Source: Nautilus pompilius (Eukaryota > Mollusca > Cephalopoda > Nautilida > Nautilidae). Taken from it: DNA of 64,000 nucleotides. The stretch lies in NCBI GenBank assembly GCA_018389105.1, contig JACATO010001076.1, forward strand, positions 72,501 through 136,500, read 5' to 3'. Shown in pieces: positions 33,218 through 45,295 of this stretch. The notes under the pieces were generated by a model, which searched no databases, was not told where the DNA came from, and worked only from the letters and a program-made list of their open reading frames with translations. Each line of letters begins with the position of its first letter. Positions within the stretch are counted from its first letter, which is position 1. The position numbers were made by a program, and so were the translations under genes.

Positions 33218-33340
33218 GCGCAGTGTTGCCGGCGCTGATTGGTGGAGGGGGCGACTGACGTCACTATCAAAACATCGCGACATGCGTGGAGCGGCGGAGA
33301 ATGTCATGCTGCTGGAAGTGATGTCCTGAGTTTGAATGAG
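32880..33340. promoter_or_regulatory. CpG-rich promoter block of the RhoGEF gene
   Basis: A locally GC- and CpG-rich segment in otherwise AT-rich DNA. Reading on the minus strand, a CRE palindrome TGACGTCA (33256-33263) and a CCAAT box (ATTGG at 33238-33242) lie 20-50 bp upstream of the putative ATG at 33217. The close spacing suggests a short 5' leader or use of a downstream start. The + strand side may also be transcribed, giving a divergent promoter. Confidence 0.5.
33137..33217 (-). CDS. Probable first coding exon of the RhoGEF gene
   Basis: An ATG at 33217-33215 is followed by 27 codons (MSLAPNLKTSLFYGCSN start) and a consensus donor, GGCAG|GTGAGT. It lies in a CpG-rich block with CCAAT and CRE sites just upstream. 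Phase 0 out matches exon 30781-30849. The ATG choice is uncertain because the frame is open upstream to 33307. Confidence 0.5.
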
Positions 33341-33507
33341 GAAGGAATGGTAAATATTACCCGCTCTCGATAGTGTTAAGACAGTTTTTACGGAGCAACG
33401 TGTGTTGTTGATCCTCTACCTCTGTGTTTAGGTCGTAATCTCGATTTTTTTGTGTTCCTGTTTGCACCACCGCCAATGAGAGCTGATGGTGGAGGAGAGG
33501 AGAACCT

Positions 33508-33620
33508 GTCTCTCTGTCTGTCTCTCTGTCTCTGTCTGTCTGTCTGTCTCTCTGTCTCTCTGTCTGTCTCTCTGTCTCTGTCTGTCTGTCTCTCTCTCTC
33601 TGTCTGTCTGTCTGTCTGTT
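33508..33620. repeat. (CTGT)n/(CTCT)n microsatellite
   Basis: A mixed run of CTGT and CTCT tetramers of about 110 bp, open in several frames on both strands. The long open frames here are by-products of the repeat. Confidence 0.9.
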
Positions 33621-33859
33621 GCTCCTCCAGCCAGACCCGTGCCCATAGCGACTGCAAGTCGGCCGGGGGAACAACACTTCGACCAGTGGCCGAAGGGACG
33701 GGAATGGGGTTTGTTGGAGAATTCCTGACTCTTCTCATCTGATGGGTCCTTTTGACTGCCCTGATGGAGAAAAATATTCTTCTTCACCCCCCCTAAAAAA
33801 CCTGTGAAGATTAAACAAAGAATATCCCTGATGCTTACTTAGTTAAGAAGGAAGATTGA

Positions 33860-33889
33860 TGCCACCAGCCGCCGCCTTTGCTTGTGAGG
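33860..33889 (+). other. Possible divergent first exon end
   Basis: An ATG at 33860 gives MPPAAAFACE followed by GAG|GTAGGG, a weak donor. It would fit a divergent + strand transcript from the CpG-rich block, but no partner exon was proven. Chance is possible. Confidence 0.15.
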
Positions 33890-34439
33890 TAGGGGCTTCC
33901 AGCGGACTCTCAGCTAGAGGCATTATCTGTAAATCATTGTTTAATTAACATTGCTTGTCTAGTGACTTAAATCACCTGCTTAACGTTTTTTGTATTGTAA
34001 TTTGTTTATAGGAAGGCATTTAGATTAATACGGGGGTCTCAAGTTTTGTATATTTTAGTCTTAGAAACAAGAAGACAATCGGGTTTACGAAATCCCTTGT
34101 TGTATAGTAGACGTAGAGATAGGAACACCTCACACTTTATAAGATATATAAAGGTAGGAAGACATTACAATTCCTAAAAGGGTCCTAGCTTTGTATAGTA
34201 TATGTAATTGTAAACACACTACTACAGGTTTTTCATATGTAGGAAGATAAGTTTTATATAGTAAAATAAAAAAGAGACAGGAAATCATAATGAAATCCCA
34301 TTAAAAAAAAAAAAACAGGTTATAATTGGTAGAAATAAGCCAGTCCGTCTGCATCTCAACCAGTTCTGTTCATAAAAAAGTTTCTCTAATACTCAGATTA
34401 ACAGCTATTTTTGTTGTTGTTATCATATCTTTTTGATGG

Positions 34440-34630
34440 AACACTAGATGGATGGAGAAGTTGTGGGGGGCATAACCCAGAAACCATGTCCAAAACTCTG
34501 GTAAAGATGAGTGAGAGGAAACCATATCAAACCGAGTGAGTTCCAATAGGATTCAAACTTGGACCCCCAATTTAACCATGGCACTCCAGTAGTCTACAAC
34601 TGGACCAGACAAGATGGTATAAATACAAGA
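34440..34630 (-). repeat. tRNA-derived SINE
   Basis: On the minus strand an A box TGGTCCAGTTG (from about 34604 leftward) and a B box AGTTTGAATCC (about 34562 leftward, a CpG-decayed form of GGTTCGAATCC) are spaced as in a tRNA, with the SINE body continuing to about 34440. It is not related to the SINE in the tandem array. Confidence 0.55.
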
Positions 34631-34639
34631 AATGAAGGT

Positions 34640-36420
34640 TTATTAATTAAATACCAATTGTGTAAATTTGTGTCTGGTACACACTCAGACACCAGCCAGA
34701 TTCTACATATCTATTAAAATTTTGTGTATGAAATATATGCACATGTAGGTTTGGAAACTCTTTGTAATGAATGTTCAAAGTTTCCCTCAAAATTTTCTGA
34801 GATGTATAAATTAAAATTGATCCATATTTGTAGTCTTTTTAATTTCTGAAAAATTTCATCTTAGCTAAAAAAAAAGATTTTGTCTAATCCCTGGACAACT
34901 ATTCTAAATGTTGGTGTCTTGTATAATATAGTTTCATCTTGTTTCTAGTGAGGCCTGTGTCATGTTTATAACCATCTTAAGTGAAAAGTAATTATCAAGT
35001 TGATGGTCATGTTAGCAAAAGAAGAAATACAGTTATGCTTCTAATTCAAATGATATATCAGCTGGCTACAAATGTGTTTACTGTTAAAAAGAGAAACAGC
35101 ATGCCTAAATCTTCTGCACAGTCTAGTTTGGTTTTACTTGACATTATTATTTACAAAGTTTAGAAATGTTGGATGGAATAAAATGGAAAGGTCCACAGAC
35201 TGGAGAATGTGATCAGCCATTCTATATTTCCCTGAGGTGTATGGTCACAAACTCATATGGCTAACAGCAGACCCTCTAACTCCAAAATTCACCAAAGAAA
35301 AGTTAGGATGTTAATTATTAGAATTGTATGACTACACAACAATAAAAACTATATCAATGGTGCAAAAAGGAAATTAAGTATTTCTAGTCATTTTTTAGTT
35401 CAAATGAAATTTCTCTTCTTTTTGATGGGAATGTACATAAGCTGGATGAAGTTTACATCAAGTTAGCTATTGCATGTATAAAGAATGTGCTGATCAGTAG
35501 AATCTAGCCAGTCTGGAACATACAAAAGGAAAGTGTGCCGAAACCCGATTCCAATGGTTATGATGAGATTTTATAGTTAACTTCTGGTCTTTAACACAAT
35601 ACAATAAAAAAATAATTAAATCAGAATCTCTTTAAATACCTTTTAAAATACTTAAAGAAACTTTTTTTCTCTTTAATATTATATAAATGAAAATTTTACA
35701 ATGGTCCTTTGTAAAATTAAAAAGAAAATCAATTTTTTTTTGTACATGCTGAATGCTACAAGATTGTAGAACAGAAGAGAAGTGGCTTGTTTGTTTGTAT
35801 TAATAGCCATGAGTCTGCGTTCAAACAGTACATTTTTATGGTGTTTATTAGATGGCTTCTGATGTGAACCAGCTTTTGTCTTTGTTGACCCATTTATGCT
35901 CTGCTACTGATATATTTAAGGGAAAATAACTCGCTGTTTATTAAATACATTAAAAAAATTATATCAATAATTACAAACTTCTCAAAATATAATTAATTTT
36001 TCTATAACAGTTTCGATGGATTTATGAGTAAAAATTCTCAAATCTACTTTCTATACTTTATTTTAGATATGAACCATATAATTGAAAGCTCAAATACAGT
36101 AGTAAGCAACATGTAAGCAACTACGGCTGAAGGTAAAGGAAAACAATGGATTGGTGAAATTTGGCTAAGGGAGATAATCCTTTGAATTTTGTTACTGCAG
36201 GTAAATACAAACACATTTTTGTATTTTGTCTTTAAATTCATGTAAATAAATTGGTACTAAGAGTAAAAGAAAAAAAAGAACATTTAAATTTTAACAAAAG
36301 CCAAACATTCACAATCAGGTATTACAGGCCAACTTCAATTGGATAATGGTAATTTACTATGTAACAGTGGAGCTGTGTGATTTCTTGTGATAAAAATCCT
36401 GATTGGGCTTTTATGTCTGC
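34640..36420. other. Intergenic stretch, nothing recognised
   Basis: AT-rich, no transposon ends and no exon-like segment with convincing splice sites on either strand. Confidence 0.35.
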
Positions 36421-36427
36421 CATTTAG

Positions 36428-36560
36428 AGAATGTTTACCTGTAGGTATAGATTTGAGAATGTCAACAAGAGATGATGAACTGAGAGCGATGATTGACGAA
36501 TCAGATGAGTCAAACCTTAGGTTGACCTTTGCACAAACAAAGATGGTTTTGTCATTCTTA
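36428..36560 (+). other. Exon-like open segment A
   Basis: The segment is bounded by an acceptor-like CTGCCATTTAG and a donor-like AAGG|GTAATT. The frame reads ECLPVGIDLRMSTRDDELRA and goes on to SNLRLTFAQTKMVLSFL. Amino-acid composition is protein-like, unlike neighbouring frames. No family was recognised, and phase does not join simply to segment B. It may be an exon of an unknown + strand gene or a pseudogene. Confidence 0.3.
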
Positions 36561-37527
36561 AGGGTAATTGCAATATTTGTAAGCTTTAGTAAAAAAAATC
36601 TACTGAAGTTAATATTGTCTGAGATTATTGCATCATAGAAATGTAATTTTTTGGTAAATTTATTGATGGAAGATGGGAAAGCCATTGTGTCTCTGCATGC
36701 AATAATTATGTTCAATTACTTTGTAGAGAATTATCATTTGAGTGCATTCTAATATAGACCATAATTTTTGCAATGGCAAATTAAGTTGACATTTACTTTT
36801 CAAAATTATAAACAACATCAGTATGTGAATTATTCTGCAACCTCTCCAAAATGTCATTGTACAAAATTCCAGTAAGGCATCTGCTAATTTTGTACTTGAT
36901 GAAAAATTGTAGATAGTATATATGCCCAGGTGGATTTTCTTTCCATTCTCTACCATGTTTTAGTTACAAGTATGGAAAATTAATTAAAACATTTACAGAC
37001 AATTGGTTTATATATAATTAAAAAATGTATAAAGGAAGAAGCCCACAACTAAGTTGAATTGATTGATAGTTTGTTGTTGCATAGAAGTGTCATAATTTTT
37101 CAGTTATGGAGTTAACTCCCACCCTCAATTTTTCAGACTTTAATCACTTGGTTGGCTGATGAAGCATGAAAAATATTCCAAGAAATATAAAAAACAAAAA
37201 TAGGCAACCAAATGGCAATATTTTTTTGTTATGCATCATTTATTTTAGACATGTAAGATAGCTGTGTGAATAATGATTTTTTTAATAGCTCATTTTATAA
37301 TATTCTAATATTTATATACAGGAGTAATATTTACATCACAATAATCTCTCATCACAACGAAAAATAGAGGAAGAAAGACTAAAAGATAAAAGGCATTTTG
37401 CTGACTTGTTTTTAATAACTTACCTTGTATATAAATTAGATCTACTTATACTTTTCTAATAAAAATCTGCTGTTTTGGAATATGTAGTAAATTAAAGCTG
37501 AAAAAAATTATCAATAGCTTAATTACC

Positions 37528-37552
37528 AATTTCTCTCTCTCTCTCTCTCTCC
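37528..37552. repeat. (CT)n microsatellite
   Basis: About ten TC/CT dinucleotides in a row. Confidence 0.7.
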
Positions 37553-37813
37553 TGCTTCTGTTTTGTACTATGATTTTATATCTTGCAAGCAAATCTATTT
37601 CAGAATTCATTTCATGGCATATTCAAATTATAGGGAGAAAACTCTAGATAAAATTGAACACAAACAACTGTTTTAAATTATTTATACTTCAATGATTTCA
37701 CACTTTGTTTTAGTGTTCTTCATGTGAGTTCTCTCCCTTTCAATATACTGTATATTTAAAGGGAGACAAGAACTTGAAAAATGGCACAAAACATTGAAAA
37801 CCTTTTTTTTTTT

Positions 37814-38055
37814 TTTGGTATTGCTGAAGTGGAGGACCTGAAGGGACAGGAGCTTGTATTGCAGGTTCCCTACCTATTGGAGAGCAAGCTTAGAATGGCT
37901 CTCAACTATGGGTTGGAGGTTCCTAAGGACATAACTATGGCAAATCTTGAGGCTCTGCCCCAGACTGAACCTTCAGACTCTGTTACTACTCGCACCATGA
38001 AAACCCCTGATTTTTGCATATTTAAACTGAAAAAATCTCCAACTAACCTTTTCAA
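37814..38055 (+). other. Exon-like open segment B
   Basis: After a T run with a possible acceptor GCTGAAG, the frame reads VEDLKGQELVLQVPYLLESK, then RMALNYGLEVPKDITMANLE and ALPQTEPSDSVTTRT, with a possible donor TCAAA|GTAATT. Composition is strongly protein-like. No family was recognised. Confidence 0.3.
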
Positions 38056-38675
38056 AGTAATTTTCCCTATTTAAAATTAATTATACAATAAAAGCATTTT
38101 CTAAGCTAATGTCACTACTTTTGATTTAAAATTATCGAAGAAAAGTCTTCTATTTACAAAACTTTAGCAAGTTGTTTGTGTTTCTTGTGAACAAATCTAT
38201 ACATCCATATACCATTGTGAAGTGCCATCTTTATGGTGGGCAAAAACTCAAACATCAATGAGAAAATGGAATTCTGGGACAGTTTTCATGTGCAATTGGT
38301 CTCAGTTTAATAAAGGATGAAAGTGGCTTGTAAAGACACTGAACTTGATGGCAATAAAAGACCCTGAATGGATTAGGTGAGCTCAATCTAGAGCTGATGA
38401 CCAGGCCATAAATGTTATCACATTTTGTTCCCAGGCTTGTTTACATGTGACTGAGCAGCTAGAAAGTTCTGAAAGCAAGTGGTATGAGCCTGAAACTTTC
38501 TAGAACCTTTCCAGTTGTAACATTTTTTTGAATTGACTGTGTATAAATGTAAATATTTGAATGCCGTTTTTCAATAAGGAAAATTCCATGTTTCATTGAA
38601 TTTTGAATGACCTTAAATTTTGAACAGAAAATGTTGGAACATTTAGAAGCTCTTTTATGTGGTGATTTTGCAATA

Positions 38676-39957
38676 CGAGGTGTGTCAGAAAAGTAACAGG
38701 ACTTAGTGTGCTGTGTGAGCTATGAGTGGGGTAGGGATTAGCGGGTTGCATCACTGTGTGACATAATATCCGGGGAGTATATAACTGTGATCTCAGCTCT
38801 CTGCAGCCATTGTATGTTTTTTCACGTGCTTTTGTTAACAGCTCCTCAATTTTAGGCCGTCAAGCAATGGGCACACAGTAACGAACCAACCTGAAGTTTC
38901 TGGTCTGGCTGGGAAAACTCTGTCAGAAGCACTCGGACTACTGCAGCAAGTGTATGGAGATGAGACGATTGCATTCACGGGTTTTCGAGTGGCACAAGAG
39001 GTTCAAAGAGGGACACGAGGACGTGGAAAACAGCCCCAGGAGCGGAAGGCTTTCAACGAGCAGGACTGAGCCAAACATTGAGCGCATGAGGCAGGTGGAG
39101 CGTGGAGATCGTTGGCTGACTGTTCTACTGATCGCAAGTGAGCTGGGCATGAACCGTGACAGCATCTGGAAGATTATCACCAAAGATTTGGGCATGTGGA
39201 AGATCTGCGTGAAGATGGTGCCGAAGCTGCTGAATGATGACCAGAAGGAGCGGTGCATGCAGGTGTGTCAGGACATCCTCGAGCATCTTGAAACTGAACC
39301 AGACTTGCTTGGGAGAGTCATCACCGGTGATGAGTCATGGATCTTTGAGTATGACCCGGAGACCAAGTGCCAGAGCCTTCAGTGGAAGAGTCCGGAGTCA
39401 CCGAGGCTGAAGAAAGCAAGACAGTTGAAGTCCAAAGTCAAACTCATGTTGATTGCGTTCTTCAATGTGAGGGGCTTCGTCCACATAGAGTTCTTGCCAC
39501 AGGGCCAGACGATCAACCAGCATGTCTACAAAGAGATCCTGCGGCATTTGCTTCATTCAGTGTGCGAGAGTTGTGGCAGGACAACTCATGGCTGCTTCAC
39601 CATGACAACGTGCCGGCTCACAATGCCCTGAGCATCCGGCAGTTCCTTGCCGCCGTGCTTGAGCAACCTCCCTACTCACCCGACCTGGCTCCATGTGATT
39701 TTTTTCCTTTTCCCCAAGCTCAAAGGGGTCATCAAGGGGACCTGTTTTCTGGATGTGGAAACCATCAAGAGGGCCGTGACGACAGAGCTGCGGAGAATCC
39801 CGGGAGAATCCTTCCAGGAGTGCATGGAGGCGTGGCGGAGAAGGACGGGAAAGTGCGTTAGACTTGAGGGGGATTATTTCGAAGGGGAAAACTTGTAGTT
39901 TGCATTTGACATAAATTATTTATGACCCCAGTCCTGTTTCTTTTCTGGTACACCTTG
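38676..39957 (+). mobile_element. mariner-like transposon, complete in length but frame-broken
   Basis: A 1282-bp element flanked by TA (38674-38675 and 39958-39959). Inverted ends are CGAGGTGTGTCAGAAAAGTA on the left and the imperfect inverse ending CTGGTACACCTTG on the right. Length, TA target and the encoded D,D34D-type transposase place it in the mariner family. Confidence 0.9.
38868..39897 (+). pseudogene. mariner transposase, frameshifted
   Basis: The N-terminal helix-turn-helix region begins in one frame (LKFLVWLGKTLSEALGLLQQ), changes frame near 38960 to RVFEWHKRFKEGHEDVENSP, and remains open to about 39600. It contains GRVITGDESWIFEYDPETK with the first catalytic Asp. After a second frame change near 39560 it gives LHHDNVPAHNAL (second Asp) and YSPDLAPCDFF (third Asp), followed by a further shift into VKLR-like C-terminal sequence (CVRLEGDYFE). 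All three acids are recognisable but lie in different frames, so the copy is inactive. Confidence 0.88.
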
Positions 39958-40371
39958 TATGTCATGCTATACTGCATCTGGAGGGAACGCTATGAGAGCC
40001 TTGCATCCTGAAATGTAACACTATCAGGTAATATGTCTGGATCAAAGTATTATAAGAAGTAATTACAGCACTGAACAAATTTTGTGTTGATTTCAGTCTA
40101 CATGCCCTCTTTACCCAGGGAGTTGTAATAAGTATACACCAGTATTCCAAGATGGTCAACACTAAGCTGTTTTTAATTTGTTGGATGCTTAGATGGTGCA
40201 CATCGAGTTTCATACAGATATCTTCAAAAATAAAGAAATTAAGATTTCAAGTACAGGTTTTCTTTAACTGCTTCATCTAAAGCTCTTACAATCTGATTTT
40301 AATTTTAAATATTTACTTAACAGAATTTCATTTTCACGAAGTGTTTTTTTTTTTTTGCTGTATATTTTTCA

Positions 40372-40400
40372 CTTTAATAATAATAATAATAATAATAATA

Positions 40401-40437
<37 letters not shown>
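40372..40437. repeat. (AAT)n microsatellite
   Basis: About 21 AAT/TAA triplets with one interruption (TAG) in the middle. Confidence 0.85.
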
Positions 40438-40439
<2 letters not shown>

Positions 40440-41199
40440 TGTACTATTAATTAACTCTATTCCTGATTTTACTAAATTATCTCTAATAAGGAGGGGGACC
40501 TGTCAGCAATAAAAAGCTATAAATTTGCAGTAGCATTAAAAAAAAACTATTCATATGTATTGATAAATAAATAAGCAAAAGCATATGAAACTTGTTTAAA
40601 AATGTATTATTGTTGTTAACTGGAAATTTTAATTTATTCATATATTATTGTGTGGAGATATTATGGCACCACTGGCACAACTTGGGAAAATGTAAACATG
40701 GAAGTGATCCCCTGACTTAAGTTTTGAACTTATTTAACATATAAACAAATTGGTAAAAGTTCACATTGTTAATGCTTTGCTAGTATGACTTTATTTTTTA
40801 CCTTGTGGGGTATAATACTACATCTCTTTTAAGTGGCTTATACAATAAATTTAGTAAGAATGTAAACAAATTTTTGAAGATCTGAGAATAAAAATAATTT
40901 GTGTTGGATATCTTAACTCTAGTAGATTGCAGCCTCAGTAATCTGAACAACAAAAACTCCTCAAAAAGTGAGTGGGTTTATGATTGAAATGCTGACTATC
41001 ATCACTGCTACAAAATGGTCACTATGTATGTGGACTAAGTTGTCTAGAGATTGTGATGCTGAAAGCATTTGGTCACTGGTTGGATATTGGCTGATCTGCA
41101 TATTGCCATTGATATTATGCTGAAAGTTTACCAAGGCTTTTGGACTAGTGTTACAACCCACTTTTAAGCACAGCATATTTGGAGTGATGATGGTATTGA

Positions 41200-41500
41200 T
41201 ATATGGAGCTAAAATAGCTTTCATTCACTGATGGGCATCTCAGTTCTGTCTGTTACATAACCATCTTTTAGAACACACTCCTGCTTGTATCTGATGAATG
41301 GATCTTCTCTCAAATATATTGCAGGAATGTGAAACAACATGCCATATATCCAGAATTGTGACTGCCTGAAAGGTGGAAACAGACTGCAATTACTAATCTT
41401 ATTAAATACCTTTGGGAGCATCTTGATAGACAACTAGCAGCAAGACCAATCTCTCAGCACCACCTGAAGAATGCCTGGGGACAAGGTCACTACCATTAAT
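41200..41500 (+). pseudogene. Tc1-like transposase C-terminal relic
   Basis: The + strand reads LIKYLWEHLDRQLAARPISQ near 41399-41458, following the Tc1 pattern NPIEHLWD-LxRxLRARP after the third catalytic Asp. Upstream the frame is broken and only fragments can be followed, so boundaries are approximate. It could also be another D,D-type transposase of the IS630/Tc1 group. Confidence 0.4.
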
Positions 41501-42325
41501 AGATTATACACCTAGACTTCTACATGATGCTAGAGCTCACAGCAAATACTGAAAACAACTTTAACTAATTATTGTACAAACATCACATAATAAATGCTAA
41601 ATGACAAGGGTTACTAAAATTGTTATTTTTCTCTGGGAAGCTGTATATAATTTTTACAAAAACTATCATGCAGTAGATAGTTTTATTTATTGTCCAAGTG
41701 ACTCAGACCATGTGATTATTTGTACCTTTTTCTTTTCAAATGAATGTCAATATGTTAAATCACAATTTCAAGTTTTTTTTTTACAAAATATCTGTGTTGA
41801 ACCATTAATTGGCTTACAATTACTTTTCTTATTTCTAGAGCTCTTTGCTGACTGGTGATACTTTTCAAGTGCTTATAGATTTCTGAAAAATCACACTTAA
41901 AGGATATTATATCTGATTGGTTGTTTAATTTTTATTCAAGGTGGCTGATGAAAGCTTCTTGTTTTTGAATGTTGATATCTGTGTTAGATTTACATTTAAG
42001 TTTAGCACTTTGCAGTTTATAGAAATGTTGAACTGACTTTCTAAAATTGTGTTCTTTAGTATAGGCTAAGTTTGTTTTAATATAATGTGTTGATTGATTA
42101 TTTATAAAAGATCTGTATCACTAGAATAATTATGCAGCCAGATTACACCTGGAGTTAAATTCCTCTTAGTTAAAATAACTTGACACTCAATCTTGAGCCT
42201 TGGAAAAGTCAAAATAATTTTTTTCTGTAAACTTATCAAAAATATCTCATCAGAAGTTAGGAAAAAAACAAAAACATTTACTATTAGTCTGCTTCATTAA
42301 AATGTCATAATTATTTGATTTTCAG

Positions 42326-42439
42326 TGGCTGAAGACATCTTGTCTTTACAAAGATTTCTGGACATACATCGTAAAGTAGCTGATGTGTTTGTACACCCTA
42401 ATCGACTTGACTGGAAAACTGGGGATTTAATAGGGGGTT
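42326..42439 (+). other. Exon-like open segment C
   Basis: An acceptor-like TTTGATTTTCAG is followed by 37 protein-like codons (AEDILSLQRFLDIHRKVADV, then FVHPNRLDWKTGD) and a TAG stop. It could be a terminal exon of an unknown + strand gene. No family was recognised and no upstream exon with matching phase was proven. Confidence 0.3.
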
Positions 42440-43860
42440 AGGGCGATTTAAGTTCAGACCGATTCTCTTTGTCTTCAAGGTTTATTCCATGATGCAACAT
42501 CTTATTCTTTCTTGCTCTCACCTTCATAATTGAAAGTCATCCCCATGAAGTTCATTCACCCTCTATGATATCAGAACATAATTTTTTCAGTTGATTGACA
42601 GCCTAAGGGTCATTGTACTTTTTGCATTTGGCATAATGAAATTCTGACTTGTATGTAACACATCTGGTCTGGCTTTGGATGCAAAGACTTGGCTACAAAT
42701 AAATAAGCATCAACCATAATAAATCAACAGATAAAATATAAACAAACCCTGACCTCTACATACCTTAGCATCATAGTTAGACTCCATTTAGAATTTGCTG
42801 TGCAGCCTATGAGCTCTTATTTACAGTAGTGTTTATAGAATAGAAAGCATTTAAAATGGCTAATTTACAGCCTGTTTGGTTTATACACCTACAAAAAAAA
42901 TAAAGGGAGAATTCAGATTGATAAAGGCTTAGCGAATGGGTTATAGACTTGTCAATGGTCATAGTGTCTTGAGATCTGACTATTATTATGAAATACAACT
43001 CAAATATTATTGCTGGCTACTTGAACAGAGAACAGTCTGCCAATCAGACTTGATTTTTAGGTGCTCAGTAGGAACATTCCTATCGGTTTCAGGTGTGACA
43101 CAATAGGGCTCTGAAAAAATATTTATATATTGTACTGATCTTAATTTTCTATTTAGTTAGATGGCAGGAAATCTTGGATAATTCAGCAAAATGGATGAGT
43201 ATTTCCTTGAGATTTTATTTACACTGGAGATAAGATGCAATGCATTTTGACATCAGTGTTGTTTCCAACCACCACGAGCTTTTCTCTTTGATGCAGCGAC
43301 TTTGTGGATTTCACATTTACGGCTTGTGAGCAGATGTTCAAATAATTTATATCTTATCTTTTATACTGAAACTTTAAGTTGCCTTTTCTCATTTCTTCTT
43401 GTCTAACTTTCTAGTTTAATTGAGGAACAATGCACTAGGAATGTTCAAATCAGTATCCAGCTAATGCTTTAAATATGTTTACAACATGATAGCTTATATT
43501 TGGTTTGTGTAGCAAGTGACTGAAAGAGTCTCTTTATGAGAAAACCATCTCAGCGAACACTATACAATGAAAAGAACACCTAACAGTGTGGCTGCTACAG
43601 CAGATCAAGCACAATAAAATCTCCAGCAATTGAACAGACTAACTTTATAAGGTGCACAGGTACAAATTTACATAAAAAGTTTAATAGTGAAACAACACAC
43701 CTGCCCATTTCTAAACAGATTTGTTGCAGTATTTTGATGGTGCAGATGGATATAGTGTTCTGTTTATTAGCTTGGGGTTTTTATTAAGTTCAAAATAGAT
43801 GTTGGAAAACCAGTAGATGGTTGTATAGTCTTTAAAGATTTGGTGACTTTTTTGTGTACT

Positions 43861-44232
43861 ATCAGTCATTTTAATATTAACCATTAGTCGGTGCTGCCAT
43901 CAACACTAGTTATTAATGCCATGCCATTACAGTCACTGGCACTGTCAGCCATTATAATAACCTTTGATATTATCCATTACAGTCAGTGCTACTGTCAGCC
44001 ATTAGTTATCGTTAATGCCAACTACCACTGTCAGCCAATATAATAACCTTTAATATGAGCCATTGTAGTCACTGCCAGTGTCAACCATTAGTCACTAATG
44101 CAAACTATTACTGTAGTCTTTATGACAACCTTTAATATCAGACATTGTAGTCAATGCTACCAACAGCCACTAGTAATCATTAATGCCATCTATTTCTGCC
44201 AACCACTATAGTCACTCTTAATGGCAACAATA
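43861..44232. repeat. Degenerate tandem array, about 85-bp period
   Basis: Four or so diverged repeats share TAATAACCTTTAATAT, CCATTACAGTCACTG, GTCAGCCATTAGT and ATTAATGCC, at spacings of 86 and 82 bp. It is old, as copies differ widely. Confidence 0.6.
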
Positions 44233-44819
44233 AATTTTTGTCAGACTTTGGAAGATTTCTGAGGAATCTTAACTCTTTCCCTTCCAAGGTTTTTGATGTC
44301 ATTTCCATTAACAGATTCACTTCTCTTTTGTTAGATGATTTTGAATTCCCCCAAAGGCATTCACCAGTGCTTAAACTAATGATATCCAGTGCTACTGACC
44401 AACCATCTATCGAGTATCACAAAAACTAAATTACAATGGTGATCTCCAACTTTGGCAATCAGTGGGATATGATTATCAGAGATCTCAAACTTTGGCAGGT
44501 AAAGCGTTAATAGTAAAGCTACATACAATTTAGAAATCTGCCTGGTTTTAATTCTACCATTAATATTTATTCTTTTCTCCTTTTCTGCTTAGTATAGAAA
44601 ACATTATACAACAACAACAACAAAATTTGCATATATGGCCAAGATTTACCAGTACTGCTGCAGTAACAAAATTACCTCTAAACAGGTGAAATAAATATCT
44701 CATGTAAACTGTACTTATGATGCTGATACAATCAGGCATGTATGTACATTTCATCTGTCCAGTCAGTTACCTGTCTATCCTTCAAAAAGTTAAAAAAACA
44801 GGTTAACTAAATAGTATGT

Positions 44820-45295
44820 TTCCAAGTAGTTTGTGAGGAAATGTTTATAACATAGTGTGGTATGAAGCCAATTCTGACATGACTCCAGGCTTGTTTGTGG
44901 TATTGTGTGGTTTGGAGCTGAATCTCACATGATGTCAAGTTTTTGTGGTATATTGTGATATGAAGCCAAGTCTGATGGGCTCATGGGCTTGTTGTTTGTG
45001 AGGAACTGTTTGTGGTATAGTGTAATGCAGATCCCAGTCTGACGTGACCTGGCTTATTGTTTATGAAGGATTGTTTGTCTTTATAGTATGGTTCAGAGCT
45101 AAGTTTAACATCACTTTATGTTTGTTGTTTGTGAGAAACTGTTTGTGGAATAGTGTGGTACAGAGCCAAGTTTCATGTTAATCTGCGCTTGTTGTTTGTC
45201 AGGGATCATTTGTGGTATCGTGTAGTTTGGAGCTGGATCTAACATGACTCTGACTCTGAGCTTGTTTTTTGTGAGAAACGTTTTGGTTTAGTCAG
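44820..45295. repeat. Degenerate tandem array, about 66-bp period
   Basis: Seven or so diverged repeats share GTTTGTGGTATAGTGTGGT, GAGCCAAGTCTGA and CTTGTTGTTTGTGAG. Spacings between GTTTGTGG anchors are mostly 64-67 bp. A further single copy lies 1 kb away at about 46236-46310. Confidence 0.65.

Noticed and set aside
33357..33787. Long open frames on both strands rich in Thr-Asp-Arg-Gln or Ser-Leu-Cys-Val repeats.
   Set aside because: They are by-products of the CTGT/CTCT microsatellite and stay open in several frames on both strands.
36335..36956. Minus-strand open frames of about 100-126 codons.
   Set aside because: They are low-complexity frames antisense to exon-like segment A and without splice sites or motifs.
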